The notes beneath the pieces are model-generated. The model was not told the DNA's origin. It worked only from the letters and a program-made list of their open reading frames with translations, and ran no database searches. Positions 54,101-64,000 of a DNA stretch of 64,000 nt are shown in pieces; the stretch's first letter is position 1, and the number at the start of each line of letters is the position of its first letter. This stretch comes from Rotaria macrura (Eukaryota; Rotifera; Eurotatoria; Philodinida; Philodinidae), in assembly GCA_900239685.1 (NCBI GenBank), contig OENT01000415.1, positions 1 to 64,000 of the forward strand, given 5' to 3'. A program made the position numbers and the translations under genes.

Positions 54101-57100
54101 TACGTGGATTCAACCAGCAAAGTAATGATGAAGCTTATTTGGATCTTGACACACAAAACCAACCAGCACAATTCAATCGAAATTCTCTGGGGATATGGGA
54201 TATTGAGGAACAAAAAAATAATCAGCAACACCATTAGTAGTGGCCTGTCGTTTTGCTACAACTCGATTTCCTTTCTAACTCTTCTCAGTGATTTTCGCAC
54301 AAGTTTGCGAGAAGTTAGTAGGGGATTATTTAGTCAAGCATGCACTTGCGCATCTAAATGTCGAACAAAAAACTATTGCTTATCGGTGTAGAAGATCGGA
54401 AATAATGAATGTGACATCTTAATATTCGTGGAGAATAACGAATCACTTGCACTCTTGTATGATCGTAGTAATTGGTCCACATATCTAGCAGGTTGTCAAT
54501 TCACAACACAAAAAATCCTTCGATTCCTCCACAGTTGATCCTAGTCTTGCCGGTCGTATCTGTTCAAGTTGATTGGAATAATTTCGTGCAGGAGGTGGAA
54601 GACAATTATCCAGGCGTAGCAAATACTATTCGTTTGAAAAATAAAGCTCAGCAACTGCTTATCAGTTATGAAGCTAGAGTTCTTATCGTCTAAGGTGCGT
54701 AGTGAAATAGTTGAAGCAGGTGAAATCAATACTATCCCCAAGAAGTACAACGTGGTGGAATATTTCGGTCAAGCAAACGTCTTAGTTTGTTCCAACTGTT
54801 TCGGAATAGGGCATTTCAGAAAGAAATGCCGACAGAAGGAAGAATCCACATGCAAGACTTGTAGCGAAAAATGTTCGAACTTGAATGAACACTAATTTTC
54901 TGTGATTATATGTACACTGGGGGGGGGGGGCGCATTTTTCTAATGATCCAAAGCGTAATGTCGTGGAAAGACTATCGTGCTGCGCTCACTCGTAATTTCT
55001 TTGTTAATGTGATGCCAATAACCGTAGAAGGTGCAAGCGCTCAGCGATCACAGGTGAACAATCAGCTGTTCAGTTCTACGCCAAGTCGTCTGACCTACTC
55101 TATGGTCGCTCAAGTGATGCCATCCTACGTGAACGATGTGATTGGCAAGAACCTCGATAACATTTTTAAAAAATTGGAAGAAGAATTCAACGCAACTCGT
55201 CGATCCATCGGGGAACTAAAAGATGAAATGAGTATCCGTTATGAAGAAACAAGAAAGCAAGTTGATATGTTAGAAAACAAGGGGAAAAATGGAAAAGAAA
55301 TCTGAGGATCTAGCCGTACGAATGTACACAATAATGCAGAACATAAGTACGTCCATATTGGACCCACAAGGTTCACAGGGCGTAAACTAGAAATCATATT
55401 GGCAAAAAATAATGAACACACCAATAAAATGCAAATCGTCCGTCTCGAAATCTACCGAATTCTGCTACATTGGCAGTCTGTTTTGTCATTAACTCATGTT
55501 GCTTCGAAATGGAAACCATTCCAAAAATCGTCCACTCATCAACCTTATTCTTATTTGCATATGCTTTGCTTTTATTTTTGAGGTCTTGATCTAAGATAAG
55601 GTGAAGTCTGTCTGCTGGTGGCAACACCCCATGTAAAAAAAAATAATCAAAAAATCGATTTTAATCATACGCCTTTAATCAATATTTTTAGCAGTAATAA
55701 TCACAACAAAATCAGATGATAATCGATTATTTCAAATATCATGATTATAATCAATTTGATCGAAAATCGATTATAATTATGATATTTGAAATAATCGATT
55801 ATCATCTGATTTTGTTGTGATTATTACTGCTAAAAATATTGATTAAAGGCGTATGATTAAAATCGATTTTTTGATTATTAAAACTGATTTTTTACATCTT
55901 TTTTTTCCACATGGGATATCGTTCGGATATTATAGAATTGGGAGAGGTCGGACACATTGATTTTTCTCTAATAGGGAATGCTTTTTCGAATTATCGATTC
56001 TTTTATCAAAGCGGTCAAAACGTGCACGGGAATGTTCTAGTTATGATATGCAATGGTATACCAATCACAAGAGTCACCTGCTCGTTACCAAATGTACGCG
56101 CGATTGATATATGCTTAGAACAACAAATTCGACTTATCGGAATATACGCACCGGCAATTAAAACATGGGACTGGGCGTATCTGTCACCTTTCGTCACGAA
56201 TCACTGCATGATTACAAGTGACTTCAATAAAGATATTGAGAAAGATGATTAAAAAGCCAACAAACTACTGGAATGGACGGATTCATGTTCGCTGGGACCA
56301 ATTGTTCCTGACTCAAATACATCGCTACGCTCTAAACCCACGATTGATTATGTCGCAGCTGTTGGTGTAGATCTTACGATTCAAACGGTTGATGGGGATA
56401 CGCTGAGTGATTGCAAACCATTACTGGAAGTACTGGCTTTTGATGATGTTGGAGCCTGTGAAGGCTCGCAAACAATATGGCCGACCTTCTCCTTAGTGTT
56501 GTCCTATTCGTCAGGTTTTGGGGGAACTGAATGGAAAGATGGATCATACGATATCGTATATGAACAGTTTATATCGTTTCTAGCACTTCTTGCCACCAGG
56601 TGCAAACAATATTTTCCGCTTAAACTTGCTCGTCCTTCTGTGCCGCCTGATCGTATGAAACTCCTAGCACAGAGTCGATCATTATCGTTCAAAGCAAAAC
56701 GGAAGGGAGATTTAGTACTTCGACAAGAAGCTCGTCGTCTACGAAATCTGGCTCGGTTTGAACTAAAGCTATTTCAACAAAATCATCTGGCCAACCAATT
56801 AAAAGAAAGACATATGCAAGCTGAAACCTCCACCTTATTTTGAAGTAAAGCGAAGAGACAATATAAAACGATTTCCTCCTCGTTGAGGGGTTTCAAGCAA
56901 TCGAACGGTGAAATAATAAAGGATGCACAATTAATGGCAGACATTGCTGCTGAACACTATGAATAACTATTCGAAACACCGGAAGTGATACGCCCACACC
57001 CATATGTCAATGCATCACTGGTCCAATGGAAATCACAAGATATTCATGGTCTCTCGTCATATATGCTGGATAAAATACCGAGAAATTACTGGCATCATTT

Positions 57101-60100
57101 CGTACAGTTATATCAGTATTCGTTTACCGAAAGATATACTTTAAAGAAACGTAAAGAGATGAGAATGATACTACTAGCTAAGAAAAATGCAATAGGTACA
57201 ATGGACCAGTCAAGTCAAGGCTGAACTTGCTTCTTGACTAGTTTTTGAAAATACAAGAAAAACTCTTCCTGGATCGATTAGTTCAAGATTTGCAGAACCA
57301 CGGTATCCTGCCAGATAATCAATCAGGATTCCGTGCTAAGCATAGACTGCAAACAAGGCTTTTACTACTCATCGATCAAATATTTTCATACATGTCAAAT
57401 AGTTCCCCAGTCACAACTGTGTTCGTAGATTTTAAATCAGCATTAGATCAACTATGGTTTGAAGGCTGTCTAGGTAAACTAGCTGCAATAGGTATTCCAC
57501 ATGCATATTTCAACTGGATCCGAACATGGCTAAGTGAATGGTGAGCAGTTATTGAAGTTCAAGGAAAACGATCAAAATGGATCTCAATCGAACACGGTAT
57601 GGTCCTCAAGGCTCCAGTTTCACGCCGGCATCATTCATTGCATACCACAGTGATATGGCTGACTTCTTGCCCAAGGCTATGTCGTTTTTCTTTGTGGATG
57701 ATCTGGCTGCCGTACTAGCGGGTCGATTAGGCAGTAGGTATACAGATCAGTGTATTGATCTCGAACGTTGGTTACAAACGGTTCTGGAACAATTCGAATT
57801 CTACTTGATTCTAGCTGTACAACCAATAAACTACTGAAAAACTCAAGCAGTGTTTTCAGCACAAGCCGTTGGTTATCCGAACCCAATGCCACAGCTTCGA
57901 TGTGGGGACCATTCTATCGATTGAACGTCCAAGTTTAAGTACCTCGGATATTGGTTTACGACTCGGATGGGACGGAGAAGCATCATTAGAATTACTCGGT
58001 TAAAAACTCGTCAACATGCAGCATTGATTAATTCATTTAGATTAAGTGGTGTATTCTCGATGAAATTAAGATGAGTTCTTTTTTCGACGTTCGTGCTGTC
58101 ACACTTCACTTGGTTATTTGGGATCTATCCATATTTCAAAGATACTCAACGGACGGGACTCAAATTAAAAGTGTCAACGCTGGGAGGACTTATTATTTTC
58201 GTCGATGTATGATGAAAGAACACTAGAAGATCTGTGCTTCATCTATTGGGAAAAGTATCTTAAGAAGTTGACCAAATCATTAGTAGATGGATATCTTTTA
58301 TTAGAACAATCTGAACTGAATGCTCATCGATCGAACTACGTAGAGTGTGGCAGGCGAATTCAATGCCTGTAAAGACCAAAACGATTCTCGCCGCACGTAT
58401 CTGTATTTTGGCAAGCTCTACGATGGATGGAGATTCATGGAACTTCGGGCTCAGTAGTGAAGTTAAACAAAGAAGATCTTGGATATTTTGCTCTTTTTCC
58501 CGAGAGTTTCTAGTGAGGGGCCACAAAAGCAATAGTGTGAAAGTCTCTCTGAAAAAAATGAAGAGGGAGAAAAGAATAAGAACAAAAAAGAGGGTTATAA
58601 GAAAAGAGGAGAGGAAGAGGGAAAAACTGGTGGATTCAGATATAAAAAGAATTTATATTCATACTACTTAACACAATGATATCTGGTATCTGCGCAAGAA
58701 TTCTGTTTTCCGTCCCTAGGTTCGTCTTGTTATTTTATTTCCTTTTCAAATCACTCTGTATTACTAATGTCGAATAGCCAAGGTTTACCACAGAGACACT
58801 GATTATTATATATAATAAGGGCTCATTAAGTTCGACTATTCGTCTTCCGCTACGCGTACAACACGCTAATGGCTACGAACGATCTTATATCCACGTTCAA
58901 GTTTCATCAGGCTTTAGATCGCACATGCAAAGTGGTGCTAAACAACCATCCATAGCCAGAAGAGTCAAATTCAGAGAAGGATGATCATCTCCAAAATGAG
59001 ATTAAAAACCAAGGATTTATTAACACAATTTTAATTCATAATAATCAGTTAAATATGTTAGAAAACAAATTCAATTTTATTGTGAACAATTACGCTAATT
59101 CATCACACGTAAAAGTAGTGATGAAAGAAACCAAAGAACTAGAAAGCCACTTTGTTGCAGTACCTCAACCATAATGGCCGTGACGTGAATTCATATTAAT
59201 CCCAATAGATATGTGGGTGGTACTCTGAAAATTTAAAAGGAGTCACACGAAACCATCTAGGTTTCGCGTTTTCACTAGAAACCTAAACCAGTTTTTGAAA
59301 ATGGTACAAAACCAAAACAGGATTTGATTTTTGCAACGAAATCGAAACCTTTCTGGATTTATAGATTTTCCATCAATGTAATTCTATATAGTACCTTTTC
59401 TCTCCAGTGTATAGAAATAAAGGATTAGATATGGAAATAATGGGTTGAGGACAGAGCTCGGACGAAAGTGTTCGTGCTTGTTCCTTTTATACTTTTTCAA
59501 GTAAAAGTATAGTTACCAAGTACAGAGTATACCTGATGAATAGTTGTACTTATACTTTGAAAAAGGTATTTAGTACGTGCATTGATACTTGTACTTTGAA
59601 AAATACTTGGCACTTGTACTTGCACTTGTATTCGTACTTATCCTTTTACTTTGGGCAAAGTACTTCGTACTTAGATGTTGCATTCATTATGACGCATCCA
59701 ATATAAAAACCAAGTACGTTTTTCAAAGAACAAGTACAGGGCAAGAATACTTGTTCAAAGACAAGTAAAAGCACAAGTAACTACATTTTTCCAAGTACAA
59801 GTAAAAAAACACGTACATTTATTAAATCACAAGGAAAACAATTCTACTTGCTCCACTCGTACTTGTCATAGCTCTATTTACGGAAATATAGGTAAGAGTT
59901 TATGTATAGAAATAAGTGATTGAGGATACACAAGTGTTTAGGATCGGCGTGACGTGATAGAAAGAGCTGTGGAAATATCAAAATAGATTGTTGTAAAAAC
60001 GTATAAAGTCAAATATTTCGAAACATCCACAAAAGATAGAAATTAAGACCCGAACGGCCAGGCATATTTTTAGGTATATTAGAATAGGAGTTAAAGCAGA

Positions 60101-63100
60101 CAAGCATAACCGAAATAATAATGTATTGAATTTTGGCAGAAACCTATAGAGTAAAACCTATTTTCCAGGAATATGCAAAATGGTCTCGAAGAAATCTTAT
60201 TCGTACGGAACCTCAAAGGATTTCGATTTCGTTGCAAAATTGGAATTGAAAGGTTAAGTGTGGCACCTTCGTTTTTACAGTGTACTAGCTGTCCTGATCA
60301 AAGTCGGAAAAAAGTATGTTGGACCTTGGTTGTATATGAAGATTATTGAAAATTCGCCAGGAATATCTACTACCAGTGAACAAAGCGATAGTCGCAAGGA
60401 TAAAAAGGAGTTTTCGAACTAAAAAGCCTCCTTGATCAACACTTGAACGAACAAAATAAAAAGCTAAATACCATATTACGCATAAGCTTAATGTTAGTGA
60501 ACCGGTTGCAACAAATCTTACTCGTGGTTAATATGTTAGCGTTTGGAAAAAAAAACAAAAAGTAAATTCACGTTTTGCTCATAATAGAGCGCTGAAGCTG
60601 CCCTCTCTCGTTCTCGTTTTTGTATTTATCTCTTGCTCTTGCCAGTTGCTCAAGTACCTCTTGATCCCGTTCGCAATATTCGTTGCTGTTCATGCTTTTT
60701 ATGTCTCTTCACTATCTTTTTATCAAGTTTGGTGCTTGTGGAATGCATACAATTGCAAAGATACATGGTCCCTTTAGGACTGCAGTGGTTTTAAGCAGTT
60801 TTCTTTGTTGTTAAATAAAAAAAGGAATACTTTTCTCTGATGAAATTTCATACGTGAACCCTTCACGTACATGCATGTAAGATTTGGCAGAAAATTCTAT
60901 TTGCTGAGAAATATTATAATGTGTATTTCAACGTGCACGTACTCAATGGTATTTCTTAGAAAAAGAAACAGATATCCCATTGAGTAATAGGCATAACGAA
61001 AAGGGCATTTTTTAACAGGGAATTCTTTTGTAGATATCCTTTTTGGATCTACGAAACATCTGAGACATGCAAGGTGAAATAGTCCAGTGGGAGGGGCGAT
61101 AAAACATAGAGTATAGAAGTGCGATTGATGTCAAATGTCTAAGTAATAGGAATTTCTCCTTAGATTTCTAACAGCTTCAAGAATTATCATAGCAAAGGTG
61201 AAAGTTGCTCTACCAAACGGTGTACCTGGACTTTTACATCAAATTTTGTTCGCTCAGATCTTTATTCTTTTGCAATATATGAAGTAATTTGACTAACTCA
61301 TTTTATTCATCATTGAACTATCTAATTGAAAATCATCAAAATATCTAATTCACTTATTGATACTTACATTTATCACAGTACAGGCCTTTGCAGTTTGAAG
61401 TACACTAAAAACGAAGAGATCTTTAAGTTAGATATTTATTGAACACAACAGAACTGACTGCGCATGAGTGTGGGGCGTAACATTTACCACCATTCTGGCA
61501 CGCCGGACTGCAAGTAGCTAGAAGAAGAAAAATTGAAAAAAATAGATCAATATTTATAAAAACTTGTATGTTTTCGATGCAAAAAACTCGTTTTCTTCAC
61601 AGAATATAATAATTATAATTAACGAAAACACAAATGAATCTACTAACTCTTTATCACAGTAAGACTACGAACATTTTGTGACTGATAAATAGATTTCAAA
61701 ATGAAACAATGATCTTCTTCTCCTATTTTTCAATTTTAAGACGTTTAAATCACACTGATTATTTTCGTTCATCGTAATACTATGGTTTTTCTCAGGTTGC
61801 TTTCAAAATCAATCCGATAATCTCAACTTAAATTTTGCATCATAAAGATTCCCAACTAGATTAGTACAATGTGGCAGCTGACGCTATTCTGGAGTCTAAT
61901 TTGTTGACATGTCACATATATCGAATTCTCTTACACATGAAAGTAAAGGTCCATATATGAAATATTTTCATCAATAAGAATTTTGAATAAGAATCGTATT
62001 GATAGAATCAGTATGAAATTTTGAATAAAATGAAATATTTTTACGATCGAACAAGAACTTTCATAAGTGACCTGCTACTTTGAGCTTATTGGGGACGAAA
62101 GTAATGTAGAAAACAACTTTTTCAAAGTCTGTTGGTTGCTATAGCAGTAGACGCAAAACATGACACGTATACTTTGAGCAACAAGTCGAATTTTGTTTGT
62201 GTACAAATATTTTACCTAAAATAATTAATTTTATTTCATCACCTAATGTAAAGTCTAGTTTAGAATACCATCATTACAGGGTCTTTCAAAACTTTTCATA
62301 ATTTAAATGATGACACTGCCAAGTGTCGTGAAAAATAGCTACTAGAAACAGATTTTTAAATTATATTAATCTATCATTGCACGCTACTGTATTGTTTTAG
62401 TAACAATTGACTAATATTGTACAATACAATTTTGCGTACTATTTTAGAAAGTAGCTTCGGAAGTAATAAATATGAAGAACATCGGTAAATAATGGAAACT
62501 TATTCTCCCAGGTATGAAATAAATAGATGAACATATATTTGTAGATTGTAAGCAACAGAATAACATTATTAAATCAAAAGCATACGATATGAGGAATCAG
62601 CATGTACAAAAACATCTACAAACCAAATTTCTGGAAGAGAAGGTTTTTAGTTTCAACGAAATTTTACATCGTATGCATTCTTATTCATGATCATGTCGTC
62701 TTTACTGCATGGTATATCAAATTTTGACGAGAATCTTTTCTTTTTTGAAGAGCCCATGTTTTGAAATATAGTTTCATGCACACATTTCGAGTATTATATG
62801 GATCTAGTAAACTATTGTAAACATGAACAAAGTGAAACAAAATTAGGCACATATATCCTTACGAAAACTACCACTTTTCTATTTCATGACTCTGCCTAGT
62901 AGGACAATGATCTCAATTTAGTTGAAACTTGAGGCAGACGATGCAATCAAATTGTAAGTTTTCCTTGCTATCAGATTCGAAATAGCCTAAATATCAAATG
63001 AAATTGTACGTACGGGTCTCACAGGAATAACCATACCAAAGCGATGGACACTAAAATCGATAAGAATTTCAGATTGAAATTTTCAACAAAAATAGCAAGA

Positions 63101-63170
63101 CTTACACGGCATGAGTTATGTGCATAGCAGTGACCACCATTTGCACAGGGTGGATTACATTTTGGTGGCT
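51161..63170 (-). CDS. EGF-like repeats fused to a hedgehog-type Hint (Hog) domain, 5' end beyond the window
   Basis: Exons on the minus strand: 63170-63106, 63050-63014, 61517-61459, 61404-61368, 53334-53170, 53115-52851 and 51575-51161. The first four encode two EGF-like units (CNPPCANGGHCYAHNSCRC and CSPACQNGGKCYAPHSCAC). The last EGF exon ends in phase 1 and joins the 53334 exon to complete a cysteine, directly before GCYFGGDYVNL, the start of a Hint domain with the cysteine nucleophile. Hint continues with QLRVGDRLWSL, the TxxH motif (LTGSHNIAV) and GFYSPLTLTGSLLVN. The final exon (SPIRLYYRLTRWLFG, GLHPLPAMM, then a hydrophobic stretch) resembles the sterol-recognition tail of Hog proteins. 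Hog domains cleave themselves by thioester chemistry. The 51575 acceptor is weak. The 8 kb intron holds a LINE and MITEs. The gene continues past the right edge or its start was not found. Confidence 0.7.
52729..52796. mobile_element. Tiny GC-rich inverted-repeat element in the Hog gene intron
   Basis: Ends are ACTAGTGGCGGCGCCAG and the complement of CTGGCGCCGCTACTAGT (one mismatch in 17), flanked on each side by ACTC. The centre holds GGGTGGGCT and AGCCCACCC in inverted order, so the whole folds. The flanking ACTC could be a 4-bp target duplication. GC content is far above the neighbourhood. It lies in the last intron of the EGF-Hint gene. Confidence 0.6.
53516..55305 (+). pseudogene. LINE ORF1 (gag-like) remnant
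   Basis: Gln/Asn-rich pieces (53516-53821) come first, then a nucleic-acid-binding segment (54541-54690). A zinc knuckle follows at about 54780-54830, CSNCFGIGHFRKKC with CX2CX4HX4C spacing. A coiled-coil-like segment at 55150-55300 (LEEEFNATRRSIGELKDE) ends it. The frame is broken by numerous stops. A run of 12 G at 54919-54930 may mark one break. It would have packaged the element RNA. Confidence 0.6.
55627..55915. repeat. Near-perfect long palindrome (foldback) inside the LINE
   Basis: Two arms of roughly 110-120 bases, starting at ATAATCAAAAAATCGATTTT and ending at its complement, surround a short centre that is itself palindromic. The outer edges are CCCATGT and ACATGGG. The arms differ at very few positions, unlike the decayed LINE around them. 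It looks like a foldback MITE inserted, or a recent inverted duplication, between ORF1 and the endonuclease. Confidence 0.8.
55911..56490 (+). pseudogene. LINE ORF2 endonuclease remnant
   Basis: The frame reads IRLIGIYAPA, then SDFNKDIEKDD at the usual GDFN site (Gly replaced by Ser), KPTIDYVAAVG, and DTLSDCKPLLE where SDHxP is expected (His replaced by Cys). This is the motif order of AP-type endonucleases that nick target DNA for LINE insertion. An in-frame TAA follows IEKDD. Loss of the catalytic His and the stop mark it as dead. Confidence 0.7.
56496..58060 (+). pseudogene. LINE ORF2 reverse transcriptase remnant
   Basis: Segments appear in order over several frames: KIQEKLFLDRLVQDLQNHG with NQSGFRAKH; VTTVFVDFKSALDQLWFEG, motif A with its Asp; and FFFVDDLAAVLAG, motif C with both Asp. 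TSKFKYLGYWF then matches the usual thumb-side segment. In-frame stops and at least one frameshift (near 57225-57250) separate them. It would have copied element RNA at the nick. Confidence 0.75.
58641..59450. other. Intronic sequence of the EGF-Hint gene, nothing recognised
   Basis: This lies between the LINE tail and the next foldback element. It contains only short frames and AT-rich DNA. Confidence 0.4.
59454..59875. mobile_element. Foldback MITE with AGAGCT ends and AAGTACTTG-type internal repeats
   Basis: The left half is rich in TACTTGTACTT words and the right half in their complement AAGTACAAGTA. The outer ends read AGAGCTCGGACGAAAGTG and the complement of the right end AGAGCTATGACAAGTACG. 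The halves pair as a large imperfect hairpin. There is no coding capacity. It resembles hAT-like MITEs with AAGTACTT repeats seen in many invertebrates; the superfamily call is an inference. Confidence 0.6.
59876..61367. other. Intronic sequence of the EGF-Hint gene, nothing recognised
   Basis: Short frames only. The flanks of the neighbouring foldback element share a TGTATAGAAATAA word on both sides (about 59408 and 59904), which could be an older duplication. No exon of the host gene was found here. Confidence 0.4.
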
Positions 63171-64000
63171 CTTAAAATGAAAAAAGTAAAAGATAGACAG
63201 TTAAAAATACAGAAAAAATATAAATTCCAAGCCCAGGTCGATCATTCCCGAAATCGGATCCTGCAGGAAACAGGCCATTTTGTGTTAACTTATGGCGTAT
63301 TTCGAGCCGTAAACGACCGGAAAACAATCGGAACATGAAAGCTGTAATTCGGCGGAAAAATCATCGTATCGGGAAACGTAAGTTTCCGAACAATTCCTTC
63401 GACTGGAACATTGGAGGAACTATGAAGGAACCGGCCGGATAATACTCAGGAAATTCGTGTTTCCGAAAGGAAACAAGCTGGAAATAACTCTTACACCACC
63501 GGGAAAGCCCGGATATAAATCCGTTTCCTTCGGTTCATAACAAGTATTTAGTGCAATTCTTCGGACGATCAAAATCTCACATAAGGAAGAAGATCTTCTT
63601 AGATCCTTCGACGTATTTCTGAGAACCAATCGGTCTTCTTGAGACCCTAATACACAACTGAATCGAACGATCATTAAAGATCTTTTTTTTATGAAAATCG
63701 TTATTTTAAGGTCTTTTTTAGATCTGAGTATCGGCATCGATAGAGGAAGATCTTCTAAGATGTCTGAAGTTGCCTTCGTGCATTTCCCAGTATTCCTAAG
63801 GCTGTGATAGAGAGTAGCAAATGGATGACCTTGAATACTCTTTTTTCGAGAATTCTTTCATCTTCGGGAAAGAGGCTTTGTGTTGTTCATCAGTATCAAA
63901 TTAATCGTGACATCTTCGAAATGTAATTCATAATTCATGGTTTGCTGGGCAGTTGATTCGAACTTTCAAAAATTTGAGCTGAAAAAACTTGATAGAGTGT
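63171..64000. repeat. Right-edge region with GC-richer repeat debris
   Basis: 63232-63275 (CCCAGGTCGATCATTCC, then CGGATCC) resembles the end of the element at 22444-22803, but no matching right end was found. 63300-63560 is rich in GGAAA/CCGGA words, and AGATCTT words recur at 63590-63770. Further 5' exons of the EGF-Hint gene are expected on this side but none was seen. Confidence 0.4.

Larger units (their letters stand above)
53516..58640 (+). mobile_element. Decayed LINE (non-LTR retrotransposon) inside the EGF-Hint intron
   Basis: Plus-strand remnants lie in retrotransposon order: a gag-like ORF1 with CCHC knuckle, an AP-type endonuclease, then a reverse transcriptase, ending in a purine-rich tail (58547-58640). 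Many stop codons and frame changes break both ORFs. A palindrome interrupts it between ORF1 and the endonuclease. It is antisense to the host gene. The clade is uncertain; the RT style suggests the Jockey/R1/I group broadly. The 5' boundary is a guess, taken from the first open frame. Confidence 0.75.

Noticed and set aside
55394..55627. Minus-strand frame of 77 codons
   Set aside because: It is the reverse strand of the LINE between ORF1 and the endonuclease; the plus strand carries the element.
58345..58671. Plus-strand Lys/Arg-rich frame of 108 codons
   Set aside because: It is mostly the purine-rich tail of the LINE.
1..64000. CRISPR array, prokaryotic operons, rRNA or tRNA genes
   Set aside because: No evenly spaced direct repeats, no Shine-Dalgarno-led gene runs, and no cloverleaf or rRNA core sequence was recognised; the genes have spliceosomal introns.

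Overview
This is a eukaryotic nuclear window, AT-rich, with compact multi-exon genes whose introns are mostly 50-75 nt with GT...AG ends. Gene content (NUAK-type kinase, twinfilin, 5-aminolevulinate synthase, AMP deaminase, acid sphingomyelinase, an EGF plus hedgehog-type Hint protein) is animal. The short introns, the many degraded mobile elements, a geminivirus-like Rep relic and a TGTGGG/TGTGAG-like G-rich tract suggest a bdelloid rotifer. That assignment is an inference, not proven here.

Layout: 1-10 kb holds no gene I can support, only AT-rich DNA and a few repeat-like blocks. 10.3-16.3 kb (minus) is a NUAK/ARK5 kinase gene with two alternative terminal exons, each carrying its own copy of the last kinase subdomain. 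16.4-23.2 kb is intergenic with a GC-rich inverted-repeat element. 23.2-27.0 kb (minus) is a complete 10-exon twinfilin gene, divergent from 28.3-31.6 kb (plus), a complete 8-exon ALAS gene. 32.5-38.7 kb (plus) is a 15-exon AMP deaminase gene, convergent with 39.5-42.2 kb (minus), an 11-exon acid sphingomyelinase gene that has one in-frame TAA just before its saposin domain.

42.2-64 kb looks like accessory DNA. It has an intron-bearing Rep/SF3-helicase relic (43.5-44.5 kb), small broken ORFs, a G-rich telomere-like tract, and a long minus-strand gene from beyond the right edge down to 51.2 kb. That gene joins two EGF-like repeats in phase to a hedgehog-type Hint (Hog) domain. Its 8 kb intron holds a decayed LINE, a near-perfect palindrome inside the LINE and a foldback MITE.

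The core genes are ordinary cellular functions (signalling, actin turnover, haem synthesis, purine and sphingolipid metabolism) and do not form an operon or pathway. Exon limits were set by hand from splice sites, reading phase and remembered family alignments; no search was run.
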